From: Desulfitobacterium chlororespirans DSM 11544
GTDB lineage: Bacteria > Bacillota > Desulfitobacteriia > Desulfitobacteriales > Desulfitobacteriaceae
Assembly: GCF_900143285.1 (NCBI RefSeq)
Contig: NZ_FRDN01000004.1
Span: 251,878 to 315,877 of the forward strand
Direction of reading: 5' to 3'
Length of the DNA: 64,000 nt
A program made the translations under genes and the position numbers. The notes under the pieces were generated by a model, which worked only from the letters and a program-made list of their open reading frames with translations, was not told the DNA's origin and made no database searches. Below, in pieces: positions 28,162 through 36,611 of this stretch (the stretch's first letter is position 1; every line of letters starts with the position of its first letter).

Positions 28162-28551
28162 CTATACAGTGTAAAAGGCGATGGCACCAATTAACATAGA
28201 CAAGATCGTTCCCAGGCCTAACACAAACAAAACCAGATTAAGAGCCGACTTAGTTGCAGCACCCGAGGATCCGGTCTCCATCTTGGTACCTGTGAAAACG
28301 CCTGCAACCGCAGCTACCAGTCCGCAAAGGGGAAGAATTGCTCCGAAATAGCCCAGTTTTTCTATCTTTTCGTATATCCCGACAATAAACAATACCCCGC
28401 CAGTCAGGCCGATGAGCAACAGAGTCATAGGGACTACAAGTGGCGATTGCGCTCCTAAAACCCCAGCAGAAAAGTTCATATAGCCCTGGGTCAGCACAGC
28501 TAAAAGTCCGCCTACGATGAAGGAAGAGATTATTTGTTTGAACATCATCAT
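28162..28551 (-). CDS. SpoVA-like membrane protein
   Basis: A 129-residue protein with four hydrophobic segments: FIVGGLLAVLTQGYM near the N terminus, a second helix LLLIGLTGGVLFIVGIYEKI, then a glycine-rich loop and a last helix. It resembles the neighbouring SpoVAE-like protein in plan and is probably a paralogous subunit, with which it may pair. ATG after AAGGAG. It is 10 bases from the next gene, so the two are co-translated. The oxidoreductase operon lacks any DmsC/NrfD anchor, which makes these the only membrane candidates. Confidence 0.6.
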   Translation of the reverse strand: MMMFKQIISSFIVGGLLAVLTQGYMNFSAGVLGAQSPLVVPMTLLLIGLTGGVLFIVGIYEKIEKLGYFGAILPLCGLVAAVAGVFTGTKMETGSSGAATKSALNLVLFVLGLGTILSMLIGAIAFYTV

Positions 28552-28578
28552 CTTGCTCCTTTTAAAAACAAATAGATG

Positions 28579-28613
28579 AAGGCCGGCGGTTGCTCCGGCA
28601 AGCTGCCGGCCTT
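28579..28613 (-). terminator. Intercistronic hairpin in the oxidoreductase operon
   Basis: AAGGCCGGC and its complement enclose a 17-base loop with a partial inner stem, between the FeS and SpoVA-like genes. On the minus strand a T-rich stretch follows at a distance, so it probably attenuates downstream expression rather than ending the operon. Confidence 0.5.
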
Positions 28614-28638
28614 TCTTTCGTTCTTTATAAATTAAACT

Positions 28639-28977
28639 CTATTTCAAGGCGAAGAGAACTTGTTTAGGATGATCAACCAGACGTTTTGCTAGTTCCTCCA
28701 GCGGTCCGTAGCTCAAGCATTTCGCCTGACAATGCTGAACGCATGAGGGTTGTTTACCTTTTTCCACCCTCGATGCACAAAGATTGCATTGGTCGGTAGG
28801 CATGGGAACATAACTGATCTGCCATTTATCTTGAGCATACTCCCAGGGCCCAAGCTCCGCGAGCTTGATACCGTATTGACCTACCTGAAGTCCATGTTCC
28901 ATTTGGCAGGCCACTTCACATGTATGGCAGCCTGTGCACCAGTCGTAGTCAATCAAAATACCTTTATTAACAGCCAT
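28639..28977 (-). CDS. Ferredoxin-type iron-sulfur subunit
   Basis: A 112-residue subunit with two cysteine sets: C14-x2-C17-x2-C20-x3-C24, and C64-x2-C67, C79, C83 and C87. This is enough for two [4Fe-4S] clusters, half the number of usual DmsB/NrfC subunits of about 190 residues. It would carry electrons between the molybdopterin subunit and an unknown partner. It follows the catalytic gene by 2 bases and has no signal peptide. No quinol-binding anchor gene follows, unlike DMSO reductase operons. Confidence 0.85.
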   Translation of the reverse strand: MAVNKGILIDYDWCTGCHTCEVACQMEHGLQVGQYGIKLAELGPWEYAQDKWQISYVPMPTDQCNLCASRVEKGKQPSCVQHCQAKCLSYGPLEELAKRLVDHPKQVLFALK

Positions 28978-28979
28978 CC

Positions 28980-31217
28980 TTATTCACCATCCTTTACTTT
29001 GTACAGTTTGCAAAGCATTGTCTTGAAATTAGAACCAAAACCGCTCCGGCCAGGAATCCAGGGAACGAGATTGTTGACATTAAGCTCGTATACATCGTAC
29101 AGGTTTTCAGGGCTTGCTTCCGGGCGCCACCACGCGTGGTCGCAAGACACCATACGAGGGTCCATAACAGGTGTAGCTTTAACCTTCCTTTGCGCACGCC
29201 CCCGTTGGTTTTCAACCCAAACCCAATCACCGTCTTTGATCCCCATTTTTGTACAGGTTTCTGGATTCACTTCAATCTCAGGATCTGGTCTCAAGGCACG
29301 ATTACGCTCGATTTGGCGATGCTCAGAATGGAACATACTCCAAATCCGGGCACCTGTAGTAAGGACTAACGGATATTCTTCCAGTAATTCCGGTGTTGCA
29401 CCTGGTCCGGGGGATGGTTCTTCAAAGTAAGGCAGAGGGTCCAGTCCGGCCATTTCGTAGAAAGTAGAGTATAGTTCTATTTTTCCCGTAGCGGTGTTGA
29501 ACCCAAGCTCTCCATCCTGCCTGAGAAGCCCTTTTTCATAGCGTTTGTAATTAAAGGGCATATAAGCAGGTGCTTTTTCAGCAAGTTCCTGGAAGGTGAA
29601 GCCTGTAGGTTTTAGAATATGGGTGAACATATCCTGTACATCCTCCCAGGGCCAGGCTTCCGGGTTAAAGCGCTTACCCAGCTCGAGGTTGATTTGCATG
29701 TCAGATTTGCATTCCCCGATTTGAGTGACTTTGTTGATGACTTCACCCCGTTGAGCACCATCGCCAACGCGAAGTCCGTCGCGCTCTGGGAAGGTTGCAG
29801 CCGGCAAGACAACGTCAGCAACAGCCATAATGGAAGGAGTCATAAAGATATCAACAAAGACTACGAAATCCAGTTTTTTAACTGCCTCTTCCCATTTCTT
29901 GGGTTCCGCAGCAATACAAGCCACTGGATTCGTGGTTTGATACCAGGCTCCATGAATTTTGTAAGGCACACCTGTTTCCAGAGCTTTCTGAACAGCATCA
30001 GGTTGAGCAATTTGAAAGCCATACTGCAATAAAGGATAATCCTTCAAACCGATACGTTTTTCTGCTTGCTCCTGGCTTAAAAGTTCACGCCCGAAACCAC
30101 CGGAGTAAGGTAATAGTTCAGGTGGTACGATGACACCACCGGGGACGTCCGCATTACCAGTAATATAGAATAACGCCGCGATGGCTTGGCTTGCCGGCAG
30201 AGACTCTTTTGTCATATCCACAGCAAGTCCCCATTGCATGGTTGCCGGTTTGCTTTTCGCCAGAATGTGAGCCGCATTGCGGATCTTTTCGGCTGGCACC
30301 CAAGTGATCTCAGCAACTTTATCTACAGGATAGTCTTGCACACGTTCTTTCAGTTGATCAAAGCCGTAGGTCCACTCTTTTATAAAGTCTTTGTCATAAA
30401 GTTCTTCATTGATAACGACATTCAGCATACCCAGGGCAAGAGCAGCGTCGGTACCGGGGCGAACCCGTAAATGTTCTTCGGCACGAGCAGCAAGCCAAGT
30501 AATTTTCGGGTCAATGCAAACGATTTTCATGCCCCGTTTCATTAAATCGATGACCCAGTGCCCATAGAATCCATCAGAGTTAGATGTGAGAGGATAGTTG
30601 CCCCAAATAAACATCGTTTCAGGCACTTTATATTCAGGGTTGTCATAACGATCAATGAATTGCTGGGAAGCATCGGCTACCCAGTAGTTCCCTGTGGTGG
30701 CAACCATACCTGCTACACGAGGCAGATAGCAAGCTGCGCCTGAGAGTGGATAGCAATAATTGGGGGAACCAAAAGACCAGGCTAAACGAGAAATCCACTG
30801 AGCAATATCGCGGCCGGTTCCTTGTGTGAAGATAACCGATTCCGCACCGTTTTCTTCTTTGATCTTATTAAATTTTTCTACGATAAGATCGTAAGCTTCT
30901 TCCCAACTGATGCGCTCCCATTTGTTTTGGCCACGGTCTTTAGGATCCCGTTTCATGGGATAAAGCAAGCGATCTTTATGGTTTGTCACTTCATTAATGT
31001 TTAGACATCGAACACAAAGTCTTCCGTCATTGTAGGGATTTTCAGGATCTCCTTCAACTTTGACTAATTTGCCGCTTTTATCTGTGTAAAGCAAAACGCC
31101 GCAACCAAGATGGCAACCGGGTCCAGACCATGCACTGCCTCTTGTCACCGTTAGTTCACCTTCTTGGTGTTTGAACGGTTTAGTGTGCTCAGCATATGAC
31201 CAGTGTCTTTCTTCCAT
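28980..31217 (-). CDS. Molybdopterin oxidoreductase, catalytic subunit
   Basis: A 745-residue member of the DMSO reductase family: an N-terminal FeS region, the Mo/W-bis-MGD domain (FTQGTGRDIAQ, FIWGNYPLTSNSDG) and a C-terminal dinucleotide-binding domain (ARIWSMFHSEHRQIERN). There is no twin-arginine signal, so it works in the cytoplasm. The FeS motif has C35, C39 and C68 plus C71; the usual first ligand (3 residues before C35) is Gly. C163 (in GAACYLPR) is the best candidate for the metal ligand. Segments around RTHKDRxLYP resemble acetylene hydratase, but many such proteins are uncharacterised. The substrate is unknown. It starts the operon, downstream of a perfect sigma-54 promoter. Confidence 0.85.
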   Translation of the reverse strand: MEERHWSYAEHTKPFKHQEGELTVTRGSAWSGPGCHLGCGVLLYTDKSGKLVKVEGDPENPYNDGRLCVRCLNINEVTNHKDRLLYPMKRDPKDRGQNKWERISWEEAYDLIVEKFNKIKEENGAESVIFTQGTGRDIAQWISRLAWSFGSPNYCYPLSGAACYLPRVAGMVATTGNYWVADASQQFIDRYDNPEYKVPETMFIWGNYPLTSNSDGFYGHWVIDLMKRGMKIVCIDPKITWLAARAEEHLRVRPGTDAALALGMLNVVINEELYDKDFIKEWTYGFDQLKERVQDYPVDKVAEITWVPAEKIRNAAHILAKSKPATMQWGLAVDMTKESLPASQAIAALFYITGNADVPGGVIVPPELLPYSGGFGRELLSQEQAEKRIGLKDYPLLQYGFQIAQPDAVQKALETGVPYKIHGAWYQTTNPVACIAAEPKKWEEAVKKLDFVVFVDIFMTPSIMAVADVVLPAATFPERDGLRVGDGAQRGEVINKVTQIGECKSDMQINLELGKRFNPEAWPWEDVQDMFTHILKPTGFTFQELAEKAPAYMPFNYKRYEKGLLRQDGELGFNTATGKIELYSTFYEMAGLDPLPYFEEPSPGPGATPELLEEYPLVLTTGARIWSMFHSEHRQIERNRALRPDPEIEVNPETCTKMGIKDGDWVWVENQRGRAQRKVKATPVMDPRMVSCDHAWWRPEASPENLYDVYELNVNNLVPWIPGRSGFGSNFKTMLCKLYKVKDGE

Positions 31218-31308
31218 AGGATAAATCTTCCTTTCTCCCCGTTTTCATTTTGAATCTGAATGTTTCTGGTTGATACAAACCCCAGGCCTGGGTTATGCAC
31301 TGTATATA

Positions 31309-31324
31309 TGCAAATCCCGTGCCA
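31309..31324 (-). promoter_or_regulatory. Sigma-54 promoter of the oxidoreductase operon
   Basis: On the minus strand the site reads TGGCACGGGATTTGCA, an exact match to TGGCACG-N4-TTGCW with the GG and GC elements 10 bases apart. It lies about 90 bases ahead of the catalytic gene's start. Confidence 0.85.
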
Positions 31325-31418
31325 ACAAAACCGAGCCCTAAAACCCCCATTATTAAGGGTTTTTCTTTCCTAAAAGAAAAGAAAACCAGAGTCCCAGAGG
31401 TTTCCCAATGTCCCGTTT

Positions 31419-31434
31419 TGTAAAAATCGGTACA
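31419..31434. promoter_or_regulatory. Possible enhancer site between divergent sigma-54 promoters
   Basis: TGT-N10-ACA lies roughly midway between the two promoters, as an activator-binding site would. The match is short, so this is tentative. Confidence 0.3.
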
Positions 31435-31487
31435 TTCACAAACGAGAGCACACTTCCGGGGAGGGTCTACATCCCTTGCCATTTAAT

Positions 31488-31503
31488 TGGCATAAATTTT
31501 GCA
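31488..31503 (+). promoter_or_regulatory. Sigma-54 promoter of the UPF0280 pair
   Basis: TGGCATAAATTTTGCA has GG and GC elements with the required 10-base gap. It lies 80 bases before the small hypothetical gene. The 365-base gap between the divergent units holds only these regulatory signals. Confidence 0.75.
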
Positions 31504-31582
31504 TATTTATATCAATGAGTTTTTCGTTGAACTCCATTCAAAAGAATGTCAGAAACCAAAATTAGGTATGGGGGTGTTTAGG

Positions 31583-31792
31583 GTGACCGATGAATTACAA
31601 AATATTAACCAGAAACTTAAACAAGGGGACATTGTGACTACCAAGGAAGAAATCCTTAAGGATGAAACAAAAAAATATGACCATTTAGATGGAATCACAA
31701 CAACGACTGTGCTGCGGATGAATGCTATGAAAAAGTTTCTTGAAGAAAAACAAAAGAAACTACAAGCAGAAAATCAGATATCTAAGGAGTGA
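31583..31792 (+). CDS. Small hypothetical protein upstream of UPF0280
   Basis: A 69-residue, charged, probably helical protein (Lys/Glu-rich, with KKFLEEKQKKLQ near the end). A GTG preceded by GGGGGTG at 6-base spacing is the likely start, because ATGs further upstream fall before or at the sigma-54 promoter's start point. It ends 1 base before the UPF0280 start. I do not recognise the family; the small size and pairing with UPF0280 suggest a partner subunit. Confidence 0.6.
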   Translation: MTDELQNINQKLKQGDIVTTKEEILKDETKKYDHLDGITTTTVLRMNAMKKFLEEKQKKLQAENQISKE

Positions 31793-32527
31793 ATGCCTAT
31801 CAACACCTATCATTATTTCAAAAAATCCGCAGATCTTAAGACCTTTACACTCCACGTAAAAGAAACCCACTTAAGAATCAGCGTTGACCGGGAGAGCTGT
31901 ACTGAAAGCTTCAAGTCCAACAGCCATGACTCTTTGTTGAGGCTGAGGTCGGATATTGAAAAATACATTAAGGCCCATCATAATTTCCGTTCCTCTTTTA
32001 AACCCTTGAATATTCCCGCCAACGCTCCCCCTATCGTCAGGTGTATGGGAGATGCAGCCCGGGCAGCAAACGTCGGCCCTATGGCAGCTGTCGCAGGTGC
32101 CATAGCCGAGGCTTTGGGTGAGGAATTAAGCAAGTTCGCCAAGGAGATTATCATCGAAAATGGCGGTGATCTCTATATTCAGACCAGTCGCAGGCGGGTG
32201 ATCGGAATCTTCGCCAGCAGGACGAAATTCTCTTATCAGATTGGGCTTGAGATTCCTGAAAACTCATCTCCCCTTGGGCTTTGCACATCTTCCGGTACCA
32301 TTGGCTCAAGTATCAGCTTGGGTCAGGCCGACGCAGTCGTGATTCAGGCCGGGACGGCTTCTTTGGCAGATGCGGTGGCTACAGCTACTGCCAACAAAGT
32401 GCAGACCCCTGAAGATCTGCGACCTGCTCTGGAGTTCGCCAATAAAATTCCCGGGGTCACCGGAGTTTTAGCGATCAAGGGTTCAGCTCTGGCAGCTTGG
32501 GGTAATTTGAAGTTAGTAAAAATCTAG
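31793..32527 (+). CDS. UPF0280-family protein (ApbE-like)
   Basis: A 244-residue UPF0280 protein with a conserved GPMAAVAGAIAEALGEEL stretch and the N-D-like ENGGDLY segment. The family is related to the ApbE flavin transferase superfamily, which attaches FMN to redox proteins; the activity of UPF0280 itself is unproven. Its gene overlaps no other and shares the sigma-54 promoter with the small upstream gene. Divergent expression with the molybdopterin oxidoreductase suggests a maturation or flavin role for that system; this is inference. Confidence 0.8.
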   Translation: MPINTYHYFKKSADLKTFTLHVKETHLRISVDRESCTESFKSNSHDSLLRLRSDIEKYIKAHHNFRSSFKPLNIPANAPPIVRCMGDAARAANVGPMAAVAGAIAEALGEELSKFAKEIIIENGGDLYIQTSRRRVIGIFASRTKFSYQIGLEIPENSSPLGLCTSSGTIGSSISLGQADAVVIQAGTASLADAVATATANKVQTPEDLRPALEFANKIPGVTGVLAIKGSALAAWGNLKLVKI

Positions 32528-32684
32528 AATGAAATAGCTAATACCAGAGCAGTATGATGTTTTTTATAGCTACTTGGGGACGCAGCTTTGTCTGTCTCTG
32601 ATCATGCTACCATTGCTCATTTTCAAAGCGAATGCCTGGCGGATGCTATGGAGAATTTGTTTTTACAACTGACCATGTTTCCGC

Positions 32685-33030
32685 CCTGAAAAATGCGGAG
32701 GAATTTTACAGTGAGGGAGATAAGCTGATCAGGAAGCAAAAACGAGGAAATGATGAAGCAGGTCTATGCCGTGATCGGGGATGACTGCGAAATCATCTCG
32801 ACCAGCTTCAACGCCAACAACCTTATGAATTTCCGGGGAACGGTCTCAGAAGCCATGGCCGGGAGTCCCGAAATTCAGGAGCTGGCAGAGCAAAATGCCC
32901 TGCTGGCCAATACAAAGACAAAGAGATACCTTCTCAATCCATATTAGCCGCAATTTAAAATAAATGGCCCCTATGCCTATTATCTGTTTGCCTTTGACGG
33001 GGAGAAAATGATTGCTTATACCCAGTTATA
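32685..33030 (+). pseudogene. Decayed duplicate of the M56 peptidase gene's 3' end
   Basis: The DNA follows bases 24455-24806 of the M56 gene closely (phrases AAAAATGCGGAGGAATTTTACAG and GGGGATGACTGCGAA), but insertions shift the frame after KLIRKQ and again near LLANTK, so only short pieces can be read. It is a copy of the C-terminal sensor domain, joined directly to the 3' flank of the topoisomerase-like gene. Upstream, 32528-32684 holds no gene. Confidence 0.8.
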
Positions 33031-33112
33031 GACAGCCGGCTCCAGGCACAGTACAGCCCCTTCTGTTTAAAAATCCGGCAATTCTAAGCTGACTCATCTA
33101 GATGAATAAATT

Positions 33113-35335
33113 TCAAAAACGGTAATTTTTAATGATCCCCTCGGATACCTCTTCCACCACATCTTTCCAGAGGTTGACCGGTTCCCTGGCCAGCTCTGCC
33201 TGCACCGTCTCCTTTAAAGGAGCCTGGCTGCCGCAGGTTTGGCTGTCGTGATAACGCTGTTTAACCTGCCGGACTGCTGTTGCTACCTGATCATCATAAT
33301 GATTCTGTTCCAGGATCTCATCAGCGATGACCCGGCCCAATTTCGCTTCAAGGCTTTGCTCCAGGCTCTCCTCCATGATATTTTCCGGCGGCATCACTTT
33401 GCCTTGATCGTAAAGCCTGATTTTTCCTTCCAGCCAGGCCAGGAACTGAGGGGTGCTCATAGCATTCAGCTCCACCCTGTGCCCCTGCAGCCAATTCTCC
33501 CACCTGGGATCAAGATAGCCGGCCACAGCCCTTTTGCGGCCTGTTTCCACCTCTTCGATCTCCAGCCCCATGTCCACCGCTTCTTCAGGGTCCAGCCCCA
33601 GATTGATGATCTTGACTTTGCGTCCTGGTCTGGCCCTGGTTTCGTTTTGCAAGGTCTCATAGATGAGGGTGCCATAAGCATCCGCGTCATGAATGCAGAA
33701 AAACGTGATCTCCTCCTCCCCATGTTCCCCAAGGGCATCCAGCAAATCCTTCACCGCCCGGCTGGCGTAACCTTTGCTGGTAAGCAAGGCCAGATCGTAT
33801 TTCTCCGGAATCTTCTTTTCCTTGAGCACATGGAAGAAGCCCTCTTTTTCAATATACAGGACTTTATTGAAGGTCCAGGCCGGCTTATGGTAATTTTCCA
33901 CCGCGATGGTGCCGATGGAGATATCCCGGCCGGAATGGGGATGGTACAGGGTTCCCCGCTCATCCCGGTACATCAGTGGAATGTCTCCGTGTTCCGCCTC
34001 ATAGCCGCCGATCAGTTCCTTACAAAAATAAGGATAATCCGGTTCTCTGCCGGTTTCCCTGATCACGTAGGGCCGGACGGCATAATAGAGCTGACGCAGG
34101 CTGAAGCGGTATTCTCCGTTGCCGCTGGCTTTGGCAATAGCTTCCTGCAGGCATTCTCCCACAACTTCTTTCTGGGATCTCTTTTTCCCCGCCACCGCGC
34201 CAGACAGGGATTTTTGAGCTCTGCTGAGGGTCTTTTTAATCCCCTCGACCAACTTGGAGGCGACAACCGAGAGATCCGGCTCTTTCCCGTCCGTCACAAT
34301 CGGGATATAGGGGGTCATGATATTGATCAACAAAAAGGCAGGTTTGGCCTTCACATCGCAATACAGGCCGCAGCCGAAAATACTCAGGGTATTCTTATCG
34401 TGGTAGGCATTGACCTCACCGGTTATTGGGGATTTGTTGAGCAGCACCGTGATATGGGGCATATCGGAAGGCGCGGCGTAGGTTTCCAGAACAAAGGGGA
34501 TTTCAGCCTCATGTTCCCCTTTGATCGTCCTGACCTTAAAGGTGCCGGTGGATTTCCAGTAACCGCTCCAACTCTCCAGGCTGCCGATCTTCCCCAGCCT
34601 CTCCGGGTTAATATTTTTAACCGCTCCTCTGAGCTGAGCCAAAAGTGCTTCCGTTTCTGTAAAACTTAAAGCAGCGGCAGGGGTCTTGGTATATTCACCG
34701 GCTATTTTTCCCGCTTTGCCGCCGGTGCAGCCGTCAAACTGGGTGATCAGATCCCGGACCGAGCCCCGGAAGGCTTGAAACAATTCAAAGAAATTCTCGC
34801 TGGTATACCACCAGGGCGAAGTTTTTCCCCGGTAGATTTCTCCACGGGCATAATCAATGGCCATACTCGCCCAATTTAAATTAAGGGGCATTTCACCCAG
34901 ATTAAAGCTGATTTTTGTCCCCTCTTCGGGATAATCCTTTAAACATTCCGGGAGAGCCGTCCCATCCTTTTGGAAATGGATCCTGTAATGCTTGCCCCGG
35001 GTGCAAACATGGAGCTCGCCCCCCGAGGCGGCCACCGCCCCGGCGACCACACGCAGACCGTTGCCCAATGCCCCTCTGGTGGGCAGGCGTAAATACTTGG
35101 AGGATCGCAGGGGCCTGCTGATGGAAAACAAATCCGGGTCCAGACCGGCGCCACGATCCTTGACATAAAAGAAATCACCCTCGTAACCAATCTCGCAAGC
35201 ACCGCACAAATCCAGGGCATTATCCACCAGTTCTTTGCAGACCAGCATAGATAATTTACTTTCCGGCACCCCTGCTTTTTGGGGCAGTGTCTCCATATTT
35301 CTGAATAATTTCCAGTCTTCACGCTCAAATAACAT
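33113..35335 (-). CDS. Topoisomerase VI-like protein with B and A parts in one chain
   Basis: A 740-residue protein. The N-terminal GHKL ATPase has the N box KELVDNA (residues 34-40), G1 DRGAG (60-64) and GNGLR (91-95); a Lys-containing loop TDGKEPDLS (348-356) resembles the switch region of topoisomerase VI subunit B. The C-terminal part has a winged-helix with RQLYYAVR (Tyr 417/418) and a TOPRIM-like domain with E496/E498 and D550/D552 in HDADAYG, as in subunit A and Spo11. Topoisomerase VIII is a known bacterial B-A fusion of this type. It may cut or relax DNA, but activity is unproven. It is a single-gene unit; fragments of it occur elsewhere in the window. Confidence 0.75.
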   Translation of the reverse strand: MLFEREDWKLFRNMETLPQKAGVPESKLSMLVCKELVDNALDLCGACEIGYEGDFFYVKDRGAGLDPDLFSISRPLRSSKYLRLPTRGALGNGLRVVAGAVAASGGELHVCTRGKHYRIHFQKDGTALPECLKDYPEEGTKISFNLGEMPLNLNWASMAIDYARGEIYRGKTSPWWYTSENFFELFQAFRGSVRDLITQFDGCTGGKAGKIAGEYTKTPAAALSFTETEALLAQLRGAVKNINPERLGKIGSLESWSGYWKSTGTFKVRTIKGEHEAEIPFVLETYAAPSDMPHITVLLNKSPITGEVNAYHDKNTLSIFGCGLYCDVKAKPAFLLINIMTPYIPIVTDGKEPDLSVVASKLVEGIKKTLSRAQKSLSGAVAGKKRSQKEVVGECLQEAIAKASGNGEYRFSLRQLYYAVRPYVIRETGREPDYPYFCKELIGGYEAEHGDIPLMYRDERGTLYHPHSGRDISIGTIAVENYHKPAWTFNKVLYIEKEGFFHVLKEKKIPEKYDLALLTSKGYASRAVKDLLDALGEHGEEEITFFCIHDADAYGTLIYETLQNETRARPGRKVKIINLGLDPEEAVDMGLEIEEVETGRKRAVAGYLDPRWENWLQGHRVELNAMSTPQFLAWLEGKIRLYDQGKVMPPENIMEESLEQSLEAKLGRVIADEILEQNHYDDQVATAVRQVKQRYHDSQTCGSQAPLKETVQAELAREPVNLWKDVVEEVSEGIIKNYRF

Positions 35336-35443
35336 GCCCAGACTCAGTCCTCCTGCCTGTCAAGGTCATCCTGAAAGCTCACTGGAATATAATATGCACC
35401 TGCAGGAGGAACTGCTTATTCTTTTCCGGCGATATATAATTCA

Positions 35444-35496
35444 GGAAAAATTGAAGCCTAAGAACGGAAGAACCGATCTTAGGCTTCAATTTTTCC
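35444..35496. terminator. Strong hairpin after the Rpn-type gene
   Basis: A perfect 20-bp stem (GGAAAAATTGAAGCCTAAGA and complement) with a 13-base loop lies between the nuclease/transposase stop and the topoisomerase-like start. Confidence 0.7.
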
Positions 35497-35554
35497 TTTT
35501 CACTTGGAAATATCCCCACTTAATCCTTCTGAATTCTACGCATTCCATTGGAAA

Positions 35555-36469
35555 TCAATCTTTTAAGCTCTTGATATCTTTTTCAGACAACCCTGTCGCT
35601 TCGGCAACTTTCGTTATTTCAAAGCCCAGGTCTAAGAGCTTTTTGGCTACTTCCGCTTTACCTGCTGCTATGCCTGCCGCTCTGCCCTTTTCAAGGGCTT
35701 CTTTCAACCGAAGCTCAGCCTCTCTGATGGCTGCTTTTTCATCCAGCACAGCCTTGCGCCGATCAAAATAGGCTTCTCTGATTCTCGGATCATCACTCGT
35801 TTCCTCCCAAGCGGTCATCGCTTGATGCAGTACGGGATCTTTCATAGCAATCTCCTCCAATGTCTGCAAGATTTCCTGATTATCCGCTCCTTCCAGGAGC
35901 AATAACCAGCGTGCCAATTCATTTTCCCAGGGACTGATTTCCCGGTTCCTCCACTTTGTCAGCAACTTGGGCAGCTCCATGAAGTGCATTTCCAGAGCAT
36001 CGGTCAGCTGAAATTTCTCTTCATCTTCATAGAGGTGAAACATATTATGGTAGTTGGGAGTCTGCTTCAAATAATTAAAATCCAAAATATTGATCGTAAC
36101 CGCTTTGGCTAGTTCTTTATAGGCCATCCCTTCGCGAATCTGGCGGGAGTACATCTCAGCCCAATAGTAAAGCGAACGTTTCTCCATGTCATATTGATTG
36201 CTCAACTGGATTTCGATATTAATCTGCACCCCTTCACTGGTCTCGGCCCGAACATCAAGGATCGACTTTTTATCTCCTTGGTATTCTTTGTTCAATTCCG
36301 GATTCATAATCGTAATTGCCTCGATCCGGCGTTCCTGGGGCAACTTGAGGGCAGCATTGAGAAAGGCGATCAGGATGGCTTCATTGCCTTCTTTGCCAAA
36401 AATAAGCTTGAAGGCGTAGTCGATTTTAAGACTGATGAACTCCTTCATACTTTCACCTGCCTTTCTCAT
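35555..36469 (-). CDS. Rpn-family recombination-promoting nuclease / PD-(D/E)XK transposase-like protein
   Basis: A 304-residue protein with an N-terminal KIDYAFKLIFGKEGNEAILIAFLNA signature of the Rpn/DUF4143-like transposase_31 group, a PD-(D/E)XK-type core (LDVRAETSEGVQINIEIQ) and a Glu/Ala-rich C-terminal tail with GRAAGIAAGKAEVAKKLL. Such proteins occur scattered in Firmicutes genomes and promote RecA-independent recombination in E. coli. The N-terminal ATG after GGAG is chosen; another lies 7 codons in. A stretch after the helix may be a coiled coil. There are no terminal inverted repeats. Confidence 0.75.
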   Translation of the reverse strand: MRKAGESMKEFISLKIDYAFKLIFGKEGNEAILIAFLNAALKLPQERRIEAITIMNPELNKEYQGDKKSILDVRAETSEGVQINIEIQLSNQYDMEKRSLYYWAEMYSRQIREGMAYKELAKAVTINILDFNYLKQTPNYHNMFHLYEDEEKFQLTDALEMHFMELPKLLTKWRNREISPWENELARWLLLLEGADNQEILQTLEEIAMKDPVLHQAMTAWEETSDDPRIREAYFDRRKAVLDEKAAIREAELRLKEALEKGRAAGIAAGKAEVAKKLLDLGFEITKVAEATGLSEKDIKSLKD

Positions 36470-36611
36470 TAAACATCTCCTACAGTAGGCTACCCATATT
36501 ATACCATAATCTTTTCATGCAGACATGATTATTCTCTGTTCGATGGATCATTCAAGGCCAGGCCCATCCTAATGAGTAGGGATGGCCAATGTCCGCTTTA
36601 GGCATAGAAGT

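Noticed and set aside
31189-31482. A 97-codon frame on the minus strand over the sigma-54 promoter
   Set aside because: It covers both the oxidoreductase promoter and its start codon region, has no ribosome site and shows no protein pattern.
31499-31582. Upstream starts for the small gene before UPF0280
   Set aside because: The first ATG lies inside the -12 element of the sigma-54 promoter, so it would not be on the mRNA. The GTG with GGGGGTG ahead is better.
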